Below, piece after piece: positions 20,038 through 28,817 of a DNA stretch of 64,000 nt. Positions within the stretch are counted from its first letter, which is position 1. The number at the start of each line of letters is the position of its first letter. The notes under the pieces were generated by a model that was not told the DNA's origin, did no database searches, and saw only the letters and a program-made list of their open reading frames with translations. Made by a program: the position numbers and the translations under genes. Source of the stretch: Leptothoe spongobia TAU-MAC 1115 (GTDB lineage: Bacteria; Cyanobacteriota; Cyanobacteriia; Phormidesmidales; Phormidesmidaceae); NCBI RefSeq assembly GCF_018739885.1, contig NZ_JADOES010000001.1, positions 62,001 through 126,000 of the forward strand, written 5' to 3'.

Positions 20038-21141
20038 ATGATTAAAACAATTAATAAGTCTGACTTTGTTCTCACACCATATATGCAGAGCAATGACTTA
20101 CGAGCCACTTATCAAGTTCTAAATACAATCATCCCCTATATTTTTCTATGGTTTTTAGCGGTCAAAGTAGTCGATATTTCTGTTTGGTTACTGCCGCCGA
20201 TCATTATTTTGCTAGTGCTCTTTTCATTGCGCTGCTTTTCCTTAATGCATGATTGTGGTCATTACTCACTTTTTAGTTCTAAAAAAGTCAACCGAGTGGT
20301 TGGCTTTATTTTTGGGCTGGTGAATGCCATGCCCCAATATTGGTGGTCGCGAGACCATGCCTATCATCACAAAACAAACGGTGACTGGGAACGCTATCGC
20401 AGTATTGGTGATTTTTTATCTACTAAAGAATATGCTCTACTCACGCCATCTGACCAAAGGTTATATGGGATGCTTAGACATCCTTTAATGGCGTTTCCAG
20501 GTGGCTTTTTCTATCTAGCCTTCAAACCCAGACTGATTCTGCTTCTAGGCAGCTATGACTTTATCTGCCATGCTTTTGCTTGTTTAAAGTCGGATGCTAG
20601 TTTAGGTCTATCAACAATTATTTCGTCCCATAAACCTAAGCATTGGTCCACAGCCGCAGAGTTTTGGGATATCCTCCTAAATAGTTTTTTTGTTGTAGGA
20701 GGATGGCTTTGTCTTTGTCACTTGCTGGGGCCAGTTTTCTTCCTGAGCGTGTACTCAATTGTTTTGACGCTATCTGCGGCAATTTTTATCAATATTTTCT
20801 TTGTGCAGCATATTTTTGAAGGAACCTATGCCCATAAAACAGAGGGTTGGGACTATCTAACTGGAGCCCTTGAAGGCAGTAGTTATTTAGATGTACCCGC
20901 ATTTTTTAAGTGGTTTACTGCGGATATTAGTTATCACAGTATTCATCACCTATCTGAGAAAATCCCTAACTATAATCTGAAAGCGTGCCATGAAAAAAAC
21001 GGCCACTTACTTACCCATGTAAAGGCAATTCGGATTAGCGATGTGCTTGACTGTTCTAAATTTATTTTGTGGGATGCTGACGAGAATAAACTGACATCTA
21101 TTCAGGAATTTGACCAGCGTCAGGTTAATGCTTTTTCATAA
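20038..21141 (+). CDS. Membrane fatty-acid desaturase family protein
   Basis: 367 residues with the three histidine boxes of diiron membrane desaturases: HDCGH (71-75), HAYHH (107-111) and HSIHH (300-304), and hydrophobic helices between them. It introduces a double bond or hydroxyl into a lipid chain using O2 and ferredoxin. It is AT-richer than the flanks and oriented against them; its last 22 bases overlap the 3' end of the convergent GNAT gene. In context it could modify a long-chain base or amide-linked acyl chain, but ordinary glycerolipid desaturation is equally possible. Confidence 0.85.
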   Translation: MIKTINKSDFVLTPYMQSNDLRATYQVLNTIIPYIFLWFLAVKVVDISVWLLPPIIILLVLFSLRCFSLMHDCGHYSLFSSKKVNRVVGFIFGLVNAMPQYWWSRDHAYHHKTNGDWERYRSIGDFLSTKEYALLTPSDQRLYGMLRHPLMAFPGGFFYLAFKPRLILLLGSYDFICHAFACLKSDASLGLSTIISSHKPKHWSTAAEFWDILLNSFFVVGGWLCLCHLLGPVFFLSVYSIVLTLSAAIFINIFFVQHIFEGTYAHKTEGWDYLTGALEGSSYLDVPAFFKWFTADISYHSIHHLSEKIPNYNLKACHEKNGHLLTHVKAIRISDVLDCSKFILWDADENKLTSIQEFDQRQVNAFS

Positions 21142-22262
21142 ATCCGGTAGGTTTTGTAGATGGTGGCTCCGGTGCTTTCGATGATGTTACGCGATCGCAT
21201 ATTGTCCTCATATACCCAGGATAGCTCGGAGCGCTTATAGGGTCGTTTTTTCTCTGTACCGCCCTTCATCCCCAAGTAAACCACCGCCAGGGCGACCATT
21301 CTACGACTGTATTCCGGTAGTGTACAAATAGCCAGCACCCTTGCCTGATCTATCTTGCGACGATACCAAAGAAACTTGAGAATGCCAAAGATATTGAGTT
21401 TTCCCTTCACCTGTTTGAGGGCAATGTTGTAATCAGGTAAGGCCATAAAAAAGCCCACCATCTTGTTGTCTGAATCTTTTTTTGGATCTTCTGCAATGAC
21501 GAAGATGTCTGTATCCACTAAGGTTTGCAGCTCCCGTGCCTCGAACATAAACTCCTCTTCCGTACGGGCACTGGAACTCCAGTTATGGGCAAACGCAGTG
21601 GTAAACAATTCGTAGATCTGACGACAATCTTGATCAAAAGCCTCACCCTTGGTGTGGATACTTCGGAAAGTAATGCCTGCTTTCTGAGCAATTTTATAGC
21701 CTCTTTCAAAGCTATTTGGCAATGGATGATCTAATGGCAAATCATAGGCATAGGCATCTTTTGCCTTTTGCCAGCCATTCGCCTCCATGATGTCCAAATA
21801 ATACTGGGGATTGTAGGGCATCATTAACATCGGATCTGAATCAAACCCATCTACCAAAAAGCAACAGTTATTGTGGGTAGACAGATCGATTGGCCCCCGA
21901 GCGTGGGTCATCCCCTGTTGCTGGAGCCAGTCAGCCGCTGCATTTAAAAGCGCTTGACCAATTTCAATGTTATCGATGCATTCAAAAAAACCTATTAATC
22001 CGATTGAGATGCCTTCTCGCTCAATCAGTCGATCATTCACTGCTGCCACTACCCGTCCTACGGGTTGATCACCCTGATAGGCAAGAAACTGCTGCAGCTT
22101 TCCATATTGGAAAAACGAATTTTCTGCAGCGAACTGCTTAGCGATACTTGACTCAATCGGTGCCACCCAATGAGGATTATCGCGATAGACATAAGCTGGC
22201 ACAGCAATAAATGCAGCCTGTTCGTCAGCTGTGGTAATTGGCTTAATTGAGAAAGTACTCAT
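21120..22262 (-). CDS. GNAT-like acyltransferase; bacterial ceramide synthase candidate
   Basis: 380 residues, a two-part GNAT-like protein (about 1-135 with FVAVPAYVYRDNPHWVAPI-type start and VGRVVAAVNDR; C-terminal half with VIAEDPK...MVGFFMALPDYN and YKRSELSWVYEDNMRSRNIIESTGA). This resembles the YghO group, which includes bCerS, the enzyme acylating 3-oxo-sphinganine in Caulobacter. It is directly downstream of the alpha-oxoamine synthase on the same strand, the expected partner. Assignment to bCerS rests on family memory and context, not on a search. Confidence 0.55.
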   Translation of the reverse strand: MSTFSIKPITTADEQAAFIAVPAYVYRDNPHWVAPIESSIAKQFAAENSFFQYGKLQQFLAYQGDQPVGRVVAAVNDRLIEREGISIGLIGFFECIDNIEIGQALLNAAADWLQQQGMTHARGPIDLSTHNNCCFLVDGFDSDPMLMMPYNPQYYLDIMEANGWQKAKDAYAYDLPLDHPLPNSFERGYKIAQKAGITFRSIHTKGEAFDQDCRQIYELFTTAFAHNWSSSARTEEEFMFEARELQTLVDTDIFVIAEDPKKDSDNKMVGFFMALPDYNIALKQVKGKLNIFGILKFLWYRRKIDQARVLAICTLPEYSRRMVALAVVYLGMKGGTEKKRPYKRSELSWVYEDNMRSRNIIESTGATIYKTYRIYEKALT

Positions 22263-22271
22263 GGGGGAATG

Positions 22272-22380
22272 TGAGTATTGAATGGTGAATAGGAATTGTA
22301 TTTAAAGTTAGAGCCTTTAACGCTTAAAAGGCTAACTTGACCTTGTTGTTCTAATTACTATCCACCATTCATGATTCACC
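22272..22380. repeat. Nested inverted repeat between two operon genes
   Basis: GAATGGTGAATAGGAATT (22280-22297) pairs with AATTACTATCCACCATTC (22353-22370) with one mismatch and one G-U. Inside, AGTTAG..CCTTT pairs with AAAAGGCTAACT. The outer ends continue an imperfect match. Such ATTCACCATTC-type sequences are common spacer elements in cyanobacteria. It may attenuate or stabilise the transcript between the synthase and GNAT genes. Confidence 0.6.
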
Positions 22381-22382
22381 CT

Positions 22383-23666
22383 CTATGCATACTGAGCAAC
22401 TGCACCGCCTAGTTTTTGACGAACAGTGACCATGGACTCCACCAACTGATCCATTTCGGCTTGGGTATGGAGGGCATTGGCCGTAATCCGTAGACGAGGC
22501 TTGGCAATAAACCAGATCGCCGAAACCCAGATACCATGTTCTTCCATCAGAGCACGGGCAAAGGCCTTGGGATCCAAATCTGGAGGCAACAGTACAGGGA
22601 CTACGTTAGTTTCACCAATGGCATCAAACCCAGCAGCGATCAGCTTAGAGCGTAAGTACCGAGTATTGGCCTGAAGTTTTGCCACCCGTTCCGGTTCGCG
22701 GCGTACCAGACGAATGCTTTCTAGAGCCGCAGCTGTCACTGGTGGTGGTAGGGAAATCGTACCGATGGATGTGGGTGATACGTCCAACAGATCGATCAAC
22801 TCACGGTTAGGGGAGCTAATGGCCGCACCTGCAGAACCTGCAAACTTGGAAAACGTGGTCATAATGACGGGGACAATACCTCGCTCAACCACCGACTGAG
22901 GCGTAATGCCAAAGTGGTCATAAATTCCCTCACCCTTACCACCAATTGCCCCACTGGCATGGGCTTCATCCATAACCACAATGCTGCCAGGGTAGTCTTC
23001 CATAATGTCTAACATGCGGGGCAGAGGTACCACATCACCATCCATAGAGAAGACGGCATCAGAAATAACAATCACCCGATCATCAGGACGGACATAGCGA
23101 CGCATCTTGCGCTCTAGGTCATCCATATCACAGTGACGGTAGGCTTTGACCCGTACTTTAGGGCTGTGGCCAAACATTTTACCTGAGCGATTATCAGCGT
23201 TGACCACGGCTGCAATGATGCAGCCGTGGTTGAGGACATCGCTAAAGATAATGGTCTCGCGAGTGTGCTGAAACCCTTGTACAGGAACTGCTAGGTGGCA
23301 AAAACCATCCATCAGAGCCTGTAATGCCATCCAAGCATTGAGAAACAGCTGAGTATGGGGCAAATGCTTAAATTCAGAAATTTCTTCTTCTAGCTGACGG
23401 TGTAAGTCAATCCGACCACTGAGGACCGAACAAGAGCTATTAGAGGTACCATAGCGGCGGATAGAGTCGATGGCGGCCTGAGTTACCGCATTATCTTGGG
23501 CCATGCCCAATACATCGTTGGTACAAAACGTTAGGACCTGGTGCCGCTTGCCAGTGCCCTGTTCCTCTACATCTATCTGATTACCATTTTTTTGATGGCA
23601 AATGAACTTGTCAGGGTATAACCCGCTTGCATGCAAACGTTGCACGTAGTCATTAACGACTTCCAC
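22383..23666 (-). CDS. Alpha-oxoamine synthase (serine palmitoyltransferase-like)
   Basis: 427-residue PLP enzyme of the family that condenses an amino acid with an acyl thioester (Spt, BioF, Kbl, HemA). Seen: RRYGTSNSSCSVLSG, the stacking region DVLNHGCI, MDEAHASGAIGG (Asp233 to His236) and TTFSKFAGSAG with the Schiff-base Lys274. BioF is possible, but no biotin gene is near, whereas a YghO/bCerS-like gene follows directly and an SDR lies close by, as in sphingolipid loci. An Spt-type role is therefore proposed. An insertion around 118-140 sets it apart from typical BioF. Confidence 0.7.
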   Translation of the reverse strand: MEVVNDYVQRLHASGLYPDKFICHQKNGNQIDVEEQGTGKRHQVLTFCTNDVLGMAQDNAVTQAAIDSIRRYGTSNSSCSVLSGRIDLHRQLEEEISEFKHLPHTQLFLNAWMALQALMDGFCHLAVPVQGFQHTRETIIFSDVLNHGCIIAAVVNADNRSGKMFGHSPKVRVKAYRHCDMDDLERKMRRYVRPDDRVIVISDAVFSMDGDVVPLPRMLDIMEDYPGSIVVMDEAHASGAIGGKGEGIYDHFGITPQSVVERGIVPVIMTTFSKFAGSAGAAISSPNRELIDLLDVSPTSIGTISLPPPVTAAALESIRLVRREPERVAKLQANTRYLRSKLIAAGFDAIGETNVVPVLLPPDLDPKAFARALMEEHGIWVSAIWFIAKPRLRITANALHTQAEMDQLVESMVTVRQKLGGAVAQYA

Positions 23667-23785
23667 AATTTACTCCTCATCACCTACATTGAGCATATCA
23701 ATCAACCAAGATCTGAGCTAAAAAAGCCGATAATCCCTGGCAACAGGCCTTGGTAACGGAGGCTTGGGCATCCCAAGCGGGCGAT

Positions 23786-24916
23786 TCACACAAGCATACC
23801 GTTACTAACCTCCTGGGATGGTTGGATTGAAGACTCTTTTGATGCATCAACAGAAGATGTGTGAGAAACGCCTGAACGCTCATATTGACCGACAATCACT
23901 CGCTGTAAAGCAATTATTGCCGGATTGACCTCGACGTAGTTACGGTGCGGATCGATGGAATAGTTACGTTGCTCGCTTTCCATCATCTCTACATCCTGGT
24001 GTAGAAATTTGAGGAAAATATTGTTCAAAATCACCTTTTCCAGAACCCTCGCGATAGGACCGTTCAATAACCACTGGGGCAATGGCAACTTGAGAAACAT
24101 TAAGGAAAAAGATTTTGTTTCTGTAGGTCCTATAGGCAAACGCATCAGATAGAGCGACGATACTGATTCGAGGGACGTAGCGTAGTGGGGATAACGATAG
24201 TGAATAGATACCGTACGAGTGGCACTATCGCTACCTTTTGTCCCTAAGCCTAGTAATTTACTTAGAAAGCCTTCGTAGGAAACCTGGTATTCGGCGGCTA
24301 CACCATCATCGTCTTGCTTGAGCTTGAGTAGTTTAGGCTCGTACCAGCCTTGAAGATCCTTATGTAAAAAGCCATGGAAAACATCCATCGTATTCTCATT
24401 ACAGATGGAGAAATGGGCTTGAAAATGGCCGGGAATACGTACCATAAACCATCCTGGTTGGCCATATTGAGGCACATCTGGCAGCGGCTGTTGCTCGGCT
24501 AGTTCGGCTAAACCTGGAAACACCCACACGATGCCATAGGCTTCGCGGGTGGGATAGCTTTTGGCTTGGGCACAGGGCAGCTTCTGTTCCTTGGGAAAAT
24601 AAGGAATACCGACACATTGACCATCACTATCAAATTCCCAACCGTGATAGGGACACACCAAATTGTTGCCATGGACCTCTCCCTTGTGCAGTTCCACTCC
24701 TTTGTGGGGGCAGGCATCGGCCATGGCATGAACTGTGCCATCAGCATCTCGGTAAACCGCTAGGGAAGAGTCCCATATCTTTACAGAGACTACTTCTTCA
24801 GGCTTGAGCTGGTCTGCCCAAAAGACTGGGTACCAATAGTTTGGGTTAATACCAACGGCGCGTGCACGCCGATATATGGGTTGACCTTTAAGAACAGCAG
24901 ATGCTTCCATCTTCAA
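23786..24916 (-). CDS. Rieske non-haem iron oxygenase
   Basis: 376 residues. The Rieske cluster is CPHKGVELH...CPYHGWEF (Cys69, His71, Cys88, His91). The mononuclear iron site is ENTMDVFHGFLHKDL (His181, His185). This is the architecture of ring-hydroxylating and related monooxygenases, including chlorophyll and choline oxygenases. It heads the leftward gene set (oxygenase, alpha-oxoamine synthase, GNAT), so hydroxylation or desaturation of a lipid or amine intermediate is a fair guess. A pigment substrate cannot be excluded. Electron donors are not encoded nearby. Confidence 0.85.
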   Translation of the reverse strand: MKMEASAVLKGQPIYRRARAVGINPNYWYPVFWADQLKPEEVVSVKIWDSSLAVYRDADGTVHAMADACPHKGVELHKGEVHGNNLVCPYHGWEFDSDGQCVGIPYFPKEQKLPCAQAKSYPTREAYGIVWVFPGLAELAEQQPLPDVPQYGQPGWFMVRIPGHFQAHFSICNENTMDVFHGFLHKDLQGWYEPKLLKLKQDDDGVAAEYQVSYEGFLSKLLGLGTKGSDSATRTVSIHYRYPHYATSLESVSSLYLMRLPIGPTETKSFSLMFLKLPLPQWLLNGPIARVLEKVILNNIFLKFLHQDVEMMESEQRNYSIDPHRNYVEVNPAIIALQRVIVGQYERSGVSHTSSVDASKESSIQPSQEVSNGMLV

Positions 24917-25329
24917 TGGCTAGAATTGTAAGAGTTGACGGTGATTAGCAGTAAAGCCTTTTCACTGTAAGAGACTTATCTTGATTTTTACTGAGGAAAA
25001 CCCTTATTAAGGGTAGATTTTTGACTCAATTCAGGGATTATCGTAATTGCAGTATGGCGGGGATAAACACTCCGCTGACAAATTTTAGTGACGCTTCTCG
25101 AACTGTCAATAGAGCTTGCTAAGAACAATTAGGCTGTCAGCTAAAACATGAATAGACGCCTCGGCAGATAGTAGACATATGCACGTAACAATGCGCATGG
25201 ACAAGGTATAAGTTTTTGCCTATGCCCCGCCTCTGTAATCAGTTATGGGTAATGTTAACATCTATTAACTTGTCACGAGTGATTGGCCTTTGAGGTGTCG
25301 TTCCTACAAGTGTTGTTGTGTGCCCACCT
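24917..25329. other. Intergenic region upstream of Rieske gene and MFS gene
   Basis: 413 bases between divergent genes. It contains a small palindrome ACCCTTATTAAGGGT (25000-25014) and GTTAA...TTAAC near 25254-25269. No coding or RNA gene seen. It presumably carries the promoter of the lipid-type gene set. Confidence 0.5.
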
Positions 25330-26538
25330 ATGACCACTGTTTATCAGAAAGTTGCCCCTGAGCTAGAGACGTTAGACCGCTTTCCACCACCATCGCCAAA
25401 ACACCACCCCTGGCAGGTATTAGCTGTCCTAATGGTGGCGGGGTGTTTGTCAAGTGCGGCTGGAGCGGTGGTGGCCCCCGTTTTTCCAGAAATTGTTGAT
25501 CAGTTTCAGCTGAGCACTCGCTGGGCTGGGGTTCTAGTGAGTGCCCATACCTTGACGACAGCCCTGGCAAGTCTTGTGTTTGGATTGTTGGCCAGTCGTT
25601 TGGGCAGCGTACGCATTTTACTGTCTAGCCTGGTGGGCTATGCCATTTTTGGCGGACTGGGAGCCATGGCTCAAGGTTTTTGGGGGATCTTGCTCTCGCG
25701 GGCACTGGTGGGTGTGGCTAGCGGTGGTATTGGTGCCGGTAGTATTGGCATCTTGAGTAATCTCTACGATGGCGAAGCCCGCACTCGGATGATGGGCTAC
25801 GCCACTAGCGCCTTGGCTACGGCCACTGTGATTTTTCCGATTTTGGGTGGTTGGTTAGGGCTGTACCATTGGCGTTGGGCCTTTGTGCTCTATGGGTTGG
25901 GTTTGCCAGCCGCGCTAGCGGGGTTATATTTTTTGCCAAAAGGGCGACGGCGTAAGGTCCGTGGTATTCCTCAAACTGATGGTATTGGCGACATTCTCAA
26001 ACAAGGACAGGTGTTGCTGATTTTGCTGGCGTTAGCGACAGCATCGGCAATTTTCTATGTGGTTGTAGTCTATGCACCGCTGTATTTGAAAGAGGCAATT
26101 GATGCGTCATCCTTGCTCAATGGTTGTGTTTTGGCGGCACGCTCGGTGGGTGCGGCGGTGATTGCGGCGGTGGGTGCGGCTAAGGTTTCGAAACGCTTGG
26201 GGCCTGGGGGGGCGATCGCATCTGGATTCTTCCTCATGGCTCTTTCCCTCGCCACCATTCCCAATGTCTTATCCCCACCCCTAATGTTACTAGCGGGGTT
26301 ACTCTTCGGACTAGGCTTTGGTATCGTCATGCCCAACTTCTACAGTGCCCTGGCTGATTTATCCCCTGACTCACAGCGATCTGGTGTATTAGCTATTGGC
26401 ACTGGCTGTGCGTCTCTGGGGCAATTTATATCACCCTTTATTTTTGGCCCCGTATGGGCCAGTGCTGGCACGGATGTATTTTTCCTGGCAGCGGTGATTG
26501 CTGCTACGGTGGGATTTCTAAATTGGCTGCGTCGTTAA
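25330..26538 (+). CDS. Major facilitator superfamily transporter
   Basis: About 402 residues with 12 predicted membrane helices. N-terminal MFS features: GCLSSAAGAVVAPVFPEI in helix 1, FGLLASRLGSVRILL (loop 2-3 signature) and SRALVGVASGGIGAGSIG. The second half begins GQVLLILLALATASAIFYV. An in-frame GTG lies four codons earlier (25318), but the ATG (MTTVYQK) is preferred. Divergent from the Rieske gene set. Drug, sugar or lipid-precursor efflux cannot be separated by eye. Confidence 0.85.
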   Translation: MTTVYQKVAPELETLDRFPPPSPKHHPWQVLAVLMVAGCLSSAAGAVVAPVFPEIVDQFQLSTRWAGVLVSAHTLTTALASLVFGLLASRLGSVRILLSSLVGYAIFGGLGAMAQGFWGILLSRALVGVASGGIGAGSIGILSNLYDGEARTRMMGYATSALATATVIFPILGGWLGLYHWRWAFVLYGLGLPAALAGLYFLPKGRRRKVRGIPQTDGIGDILKQGQVLLILLALATASAIFYVVVVYAPLYLKEAIDASSLLNGCVLAARSVGAAVIAAVGAAKVSKRLGPGGAIASGFFLMALSLATIPNVLSPPLMLLAGLLFGLGFGIVMPNFYSALADLSPDSQRSGVLAIGTGCASLGQFISPFIFGPVWASAGTDVFFLAAVIAATVGFLNWLRR

Positions 26539-26551
26539 GGCCGACCGCTCG

Positions 26552-27034
26552 ATGATTCTCAAGTATTCACTGCTGAAATTTCTCAAAACAGGTGCCGTTC
26601 CCCTGTTATTGACCACAGTTGCATTAAGACAGATTATTTTAGTCCATACAGCTGGTCTAAGTCCGTGGCATGGAGGTGGTTTTGGCATGTTTGCCTCCAT
26701 TGATCGAGATGAGCGGCGTGTGGTGACTACCCAGCTGATTGACTGTAGCCAGACTTCCAGCTTTCTGCTGACCAAAGTTATGGCTGACTACCCTGGGTTA
26801 TTGAGTCAAGACACTTACACTCATATCAGCACCTTTCCCACTGAGGCCGGGCTGCACCGTATGGGCAAAAAGTTGCTCTCCCTAGAGTCCCAGAGTCTCA
26901 TTGCTGAGCTTTACGCGACCAATCGCGAAAAAGGCTGTGATTCAAAACTTAAATTGCAGCCCTGGCGATTGGTGTATGACGGCGAGTCTATTGCCTATAA
27001 GCCGATTACTGCTCCGGTTGAGGTTCAGCCATGA
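26552..27034 (+). CDS. Small membrane-anchored protein paired with HTTM-like protein
   Basis: 160 residues. One N-terminal hydrophobic helix (TGAVPLLLTTVALRQIILV) is followed by LSPWHGGGFGMFASIDRDERR and a soluble tail. The SPWxGGGFGMF motif is reminiscent of proteins found beside HTTM (horizontally transferred transmembrane) genes. It overlaps the next gene by four bases (ATGA), so the two act together. Function unknown. Confidence 0.65.
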   Translation: MILKYSLLKFLKTGAVPLLLTTVALRQIILVHTAGLSPWHGGGFGMFASIDRDERRVVTTQLIDCSQTSSFLLTKVMADYPGLLSQDTYTHISTFPTEAGLHRMGKKLLSLESQSLIAELYATNREKGCDSKLKLQPWRLVYDGESIAYKPITAPVEVQP

Positions 27035-27927
27035 AGTTGGTCAATCAATGGAACGCTTGGCTGAGTCATCTGATGCAGCCACCCATATATATTTTGGTGC
27101 TACGGCTGACGACGATTTTGCTTTTACTCCACGGTGTGGATCACTGGCGCTGGACCATGTTGCCAGAAAAGCTATTGGCGTTAGCGATGCTGCTGTATTC
27201 GCCGCTGGTGCGTCAGCCCTGGGCCTGGCTAGCCATGGGTCTATGCCTGGTTGTAAACAACCTGTGGCATTGGTCTAGCTTGGTGAACCATGAATATCTC
27301 TATACCTATTGGGTGTTGGTGTGTGCGATCGCAGTCTGGAGTCGGACACCTAAGCAGGTACTGCGGTGGAATGCCCGCTGGTTAATTGGTCTATGTTTTT
27401 TATTCGCCACGCTTTGGAAATTTCTAGGTGGGGAATATTTAGACGGTTCGTTTTTGCATCTGACGTTTCTGCTAGATAGTCGTCTGGCAATGGGAGCTGT
27501 CTTATTTGGTGGTTTAGACTTGAGCACCCTGGCTGAGAATCGTCAGATATTTGAAACCATGCAGGCATCAGCCGCTGTTTTAGACCCGCAGCAGCTGGCA
27601 TCAACACCCCGCATGGCAGTTGTGAGCTTGGTGCTGTCTTATTGGACGATTTTGATTGAGGGATTAGTTGCAGCCAGTTTTTTGCTAACAGAACTCCGCT
27701 GGCTGCATAATAAGCGAGACTGGTTGCTACTTGGGTTCGTGATTACGACCTATACAGTGATTCCCGTGCTGGGATTTGCAGCCCTACTGATGGTAATGGG
27801 GCTGATTCAAGTCAAGAGTAATTTTATTGCGCGTATTTATTTGGGATTGCTGATATTAATGCCCATTTGGATGCCGTTACCCCAAGGAATTTTCTGGTTG
27901 CTTCAAAAAATATTTTTTGGATCGTAA
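27031..27927 (+). CDS. HTTM-like multi-pass membrane protein
   Basis: 298 residues, mostly hydrophobic with about seven helices. The segment NARWLIGLCFLFATLWKFLGGEYLDGSFLH matches the HTTM/vitamin-K-carboxylase-like pattern (a helix ending in K..G..Y..G). The C-terminal half is plain membrane helices. HTTM proteins are scattered in bacteria by transfer and are related to gamma-carboxylases, but the catalytic residues cannot be confirmed here. It is coupled to the upstream small protein by a four-base overlap. Confidence 0.6.
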   Translation: MKLVNQWNAWLSHLMQPPIYILVLRLTTILLLLHGVDHWRWTMLPEKLLALAMLLYSPLVRQPWAWLAMGLCLVVNNLWHWSSLVNHEYLYTYWVLVCAIAVWSRTPKQVLRWNARWLIGLCFLFATLWKFLGGEYLDGSFLHLTFLLDSRLAMGAVLFGGLDLSTLAENRQIFETMQASAAVLDPQQLASTPRMAVVSLVLSYWTILIEGLVAASFLLTELRWLHNKRDWLLLGFVITTYTVIPVLGFAALLMVMGLIQVKSNFIARIYLGLLILMPIWMPLPQGIFWLLQKIFFGS

Positions 27928-27959
27928 TTTGTCAGACCGTCTTGCCGCAAATCCCTGAC

Positions 27960-28817
27960 TTAGCCTATCTCGGTATCAGGTGACTCTTGCAGCAGCCATA
28001 GTCCGCTATAGGTCATGCCTGAATCATCGGGACGGATGAGCAGAAAATGTAATCCTTTTGCTGTGGCTTTACGTTGCTCAAAGACATTGGCGGCACCGCG
28101 TACATCGGTGTCTTCAAACGTTGTGAGAACGAAGCGATCGCAAAGCCCCGCTTCCAAAATTAGTCCGTCTGGCTGCCCCGCCATGTACTTCAAAAAAGCA
28201 GGTCGCGTTGATGCTAACCACTGAGCTAGACCCATAGCTCGTCGACCACCATCAATTACCACGCCAGGAATCAATACAGTGCTAGACAGACCAATCTCTA
28301 ACGGCAGTAGCTCTTTAGGCACTGAACGTAAGGGAATCGCCTCGTACTGAAACCGCAGCAAATCAGCATTAGATAATCCTGCAAAACGCCAGGTTTCACC
28401 CCAGAGATTATCGGGTAAAGGTACCGGTGTAGAACGCTCAATAGCAAAAGGAGAATAGGTCTCCCCAGTGTAAGTTTTGAGATTCGGGTACCAGGCTGCG
28501 CGCTGTCGTAACCACTGTTTCAGCGTAGGCAAGCCACGTTTAGCGACTACGGGAATATCCAGTTCTCGACAGGCAACTTCAGCCAGGGTCTGGGTTTGAG
28601 GACGAAAAACATGCAGTTCCTTAGGCCGATAGCCCGCTCGATGGATCGCTTGCTTGAGCTGCTGACGTAGCCACATGGCATCAGCTTCTGACTGGGGGCA
28701 GGTTTCTGCATAGCTAAATCCCATGTCGGGAGTGCATAACAATAACTCCCATAGGGAATTTTTCTCAGCGTTTTTTAAGGGACGGCGATAGAAGTCAAGT
28801 TGCCAGGGGGGACTCAT
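27960..28817 (-). CDS. Tab2/Atab2-family RNA-binding protein
   Basis: 285 residues. It opens WQLDFYRRPLKNAEKNSLWELLLC and later has PVPLPDNLWGETWRF, LPLEIGLSSTVLIPGVVIDGGRRAMGLAQWL and FEDTDVRGA, typical of the Tab2 family. In algae and plants it binds photosystem I mRNA and aids psaB translation; the cyanobacterial protein is thought to have a related role. Its start overlaps the stop of glgP by four bases, so it is translationally coupled to glycogen phosphorylase. Confidence 0.9.
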   Translation of the reverse strand: MSPPWQLDFYRRPLKNAEKNSLWELLLCTPDMGFSYAETCPQSEADAMWLRQQLKQAIHRAGYRPKELHVFRPQTQTLAEVACRELDIPVVAKRGLPTLKQWLRQRAAWYPNLKTYTGETYSPFAIERSTPVPLPDNLWGETWRFAGLSNADLLRFQYEAIPLRSVPKELLPLEIGLSSTVLIPGVVIDGGRRAMGLAQWLASTRPAFLKYMAGQPDGLILEAGLCDRFVLTTFEDTDVRGAANVFEQRKATAKGLHFLLIRPDDSGMTYSGLWLLQESPDTEIG

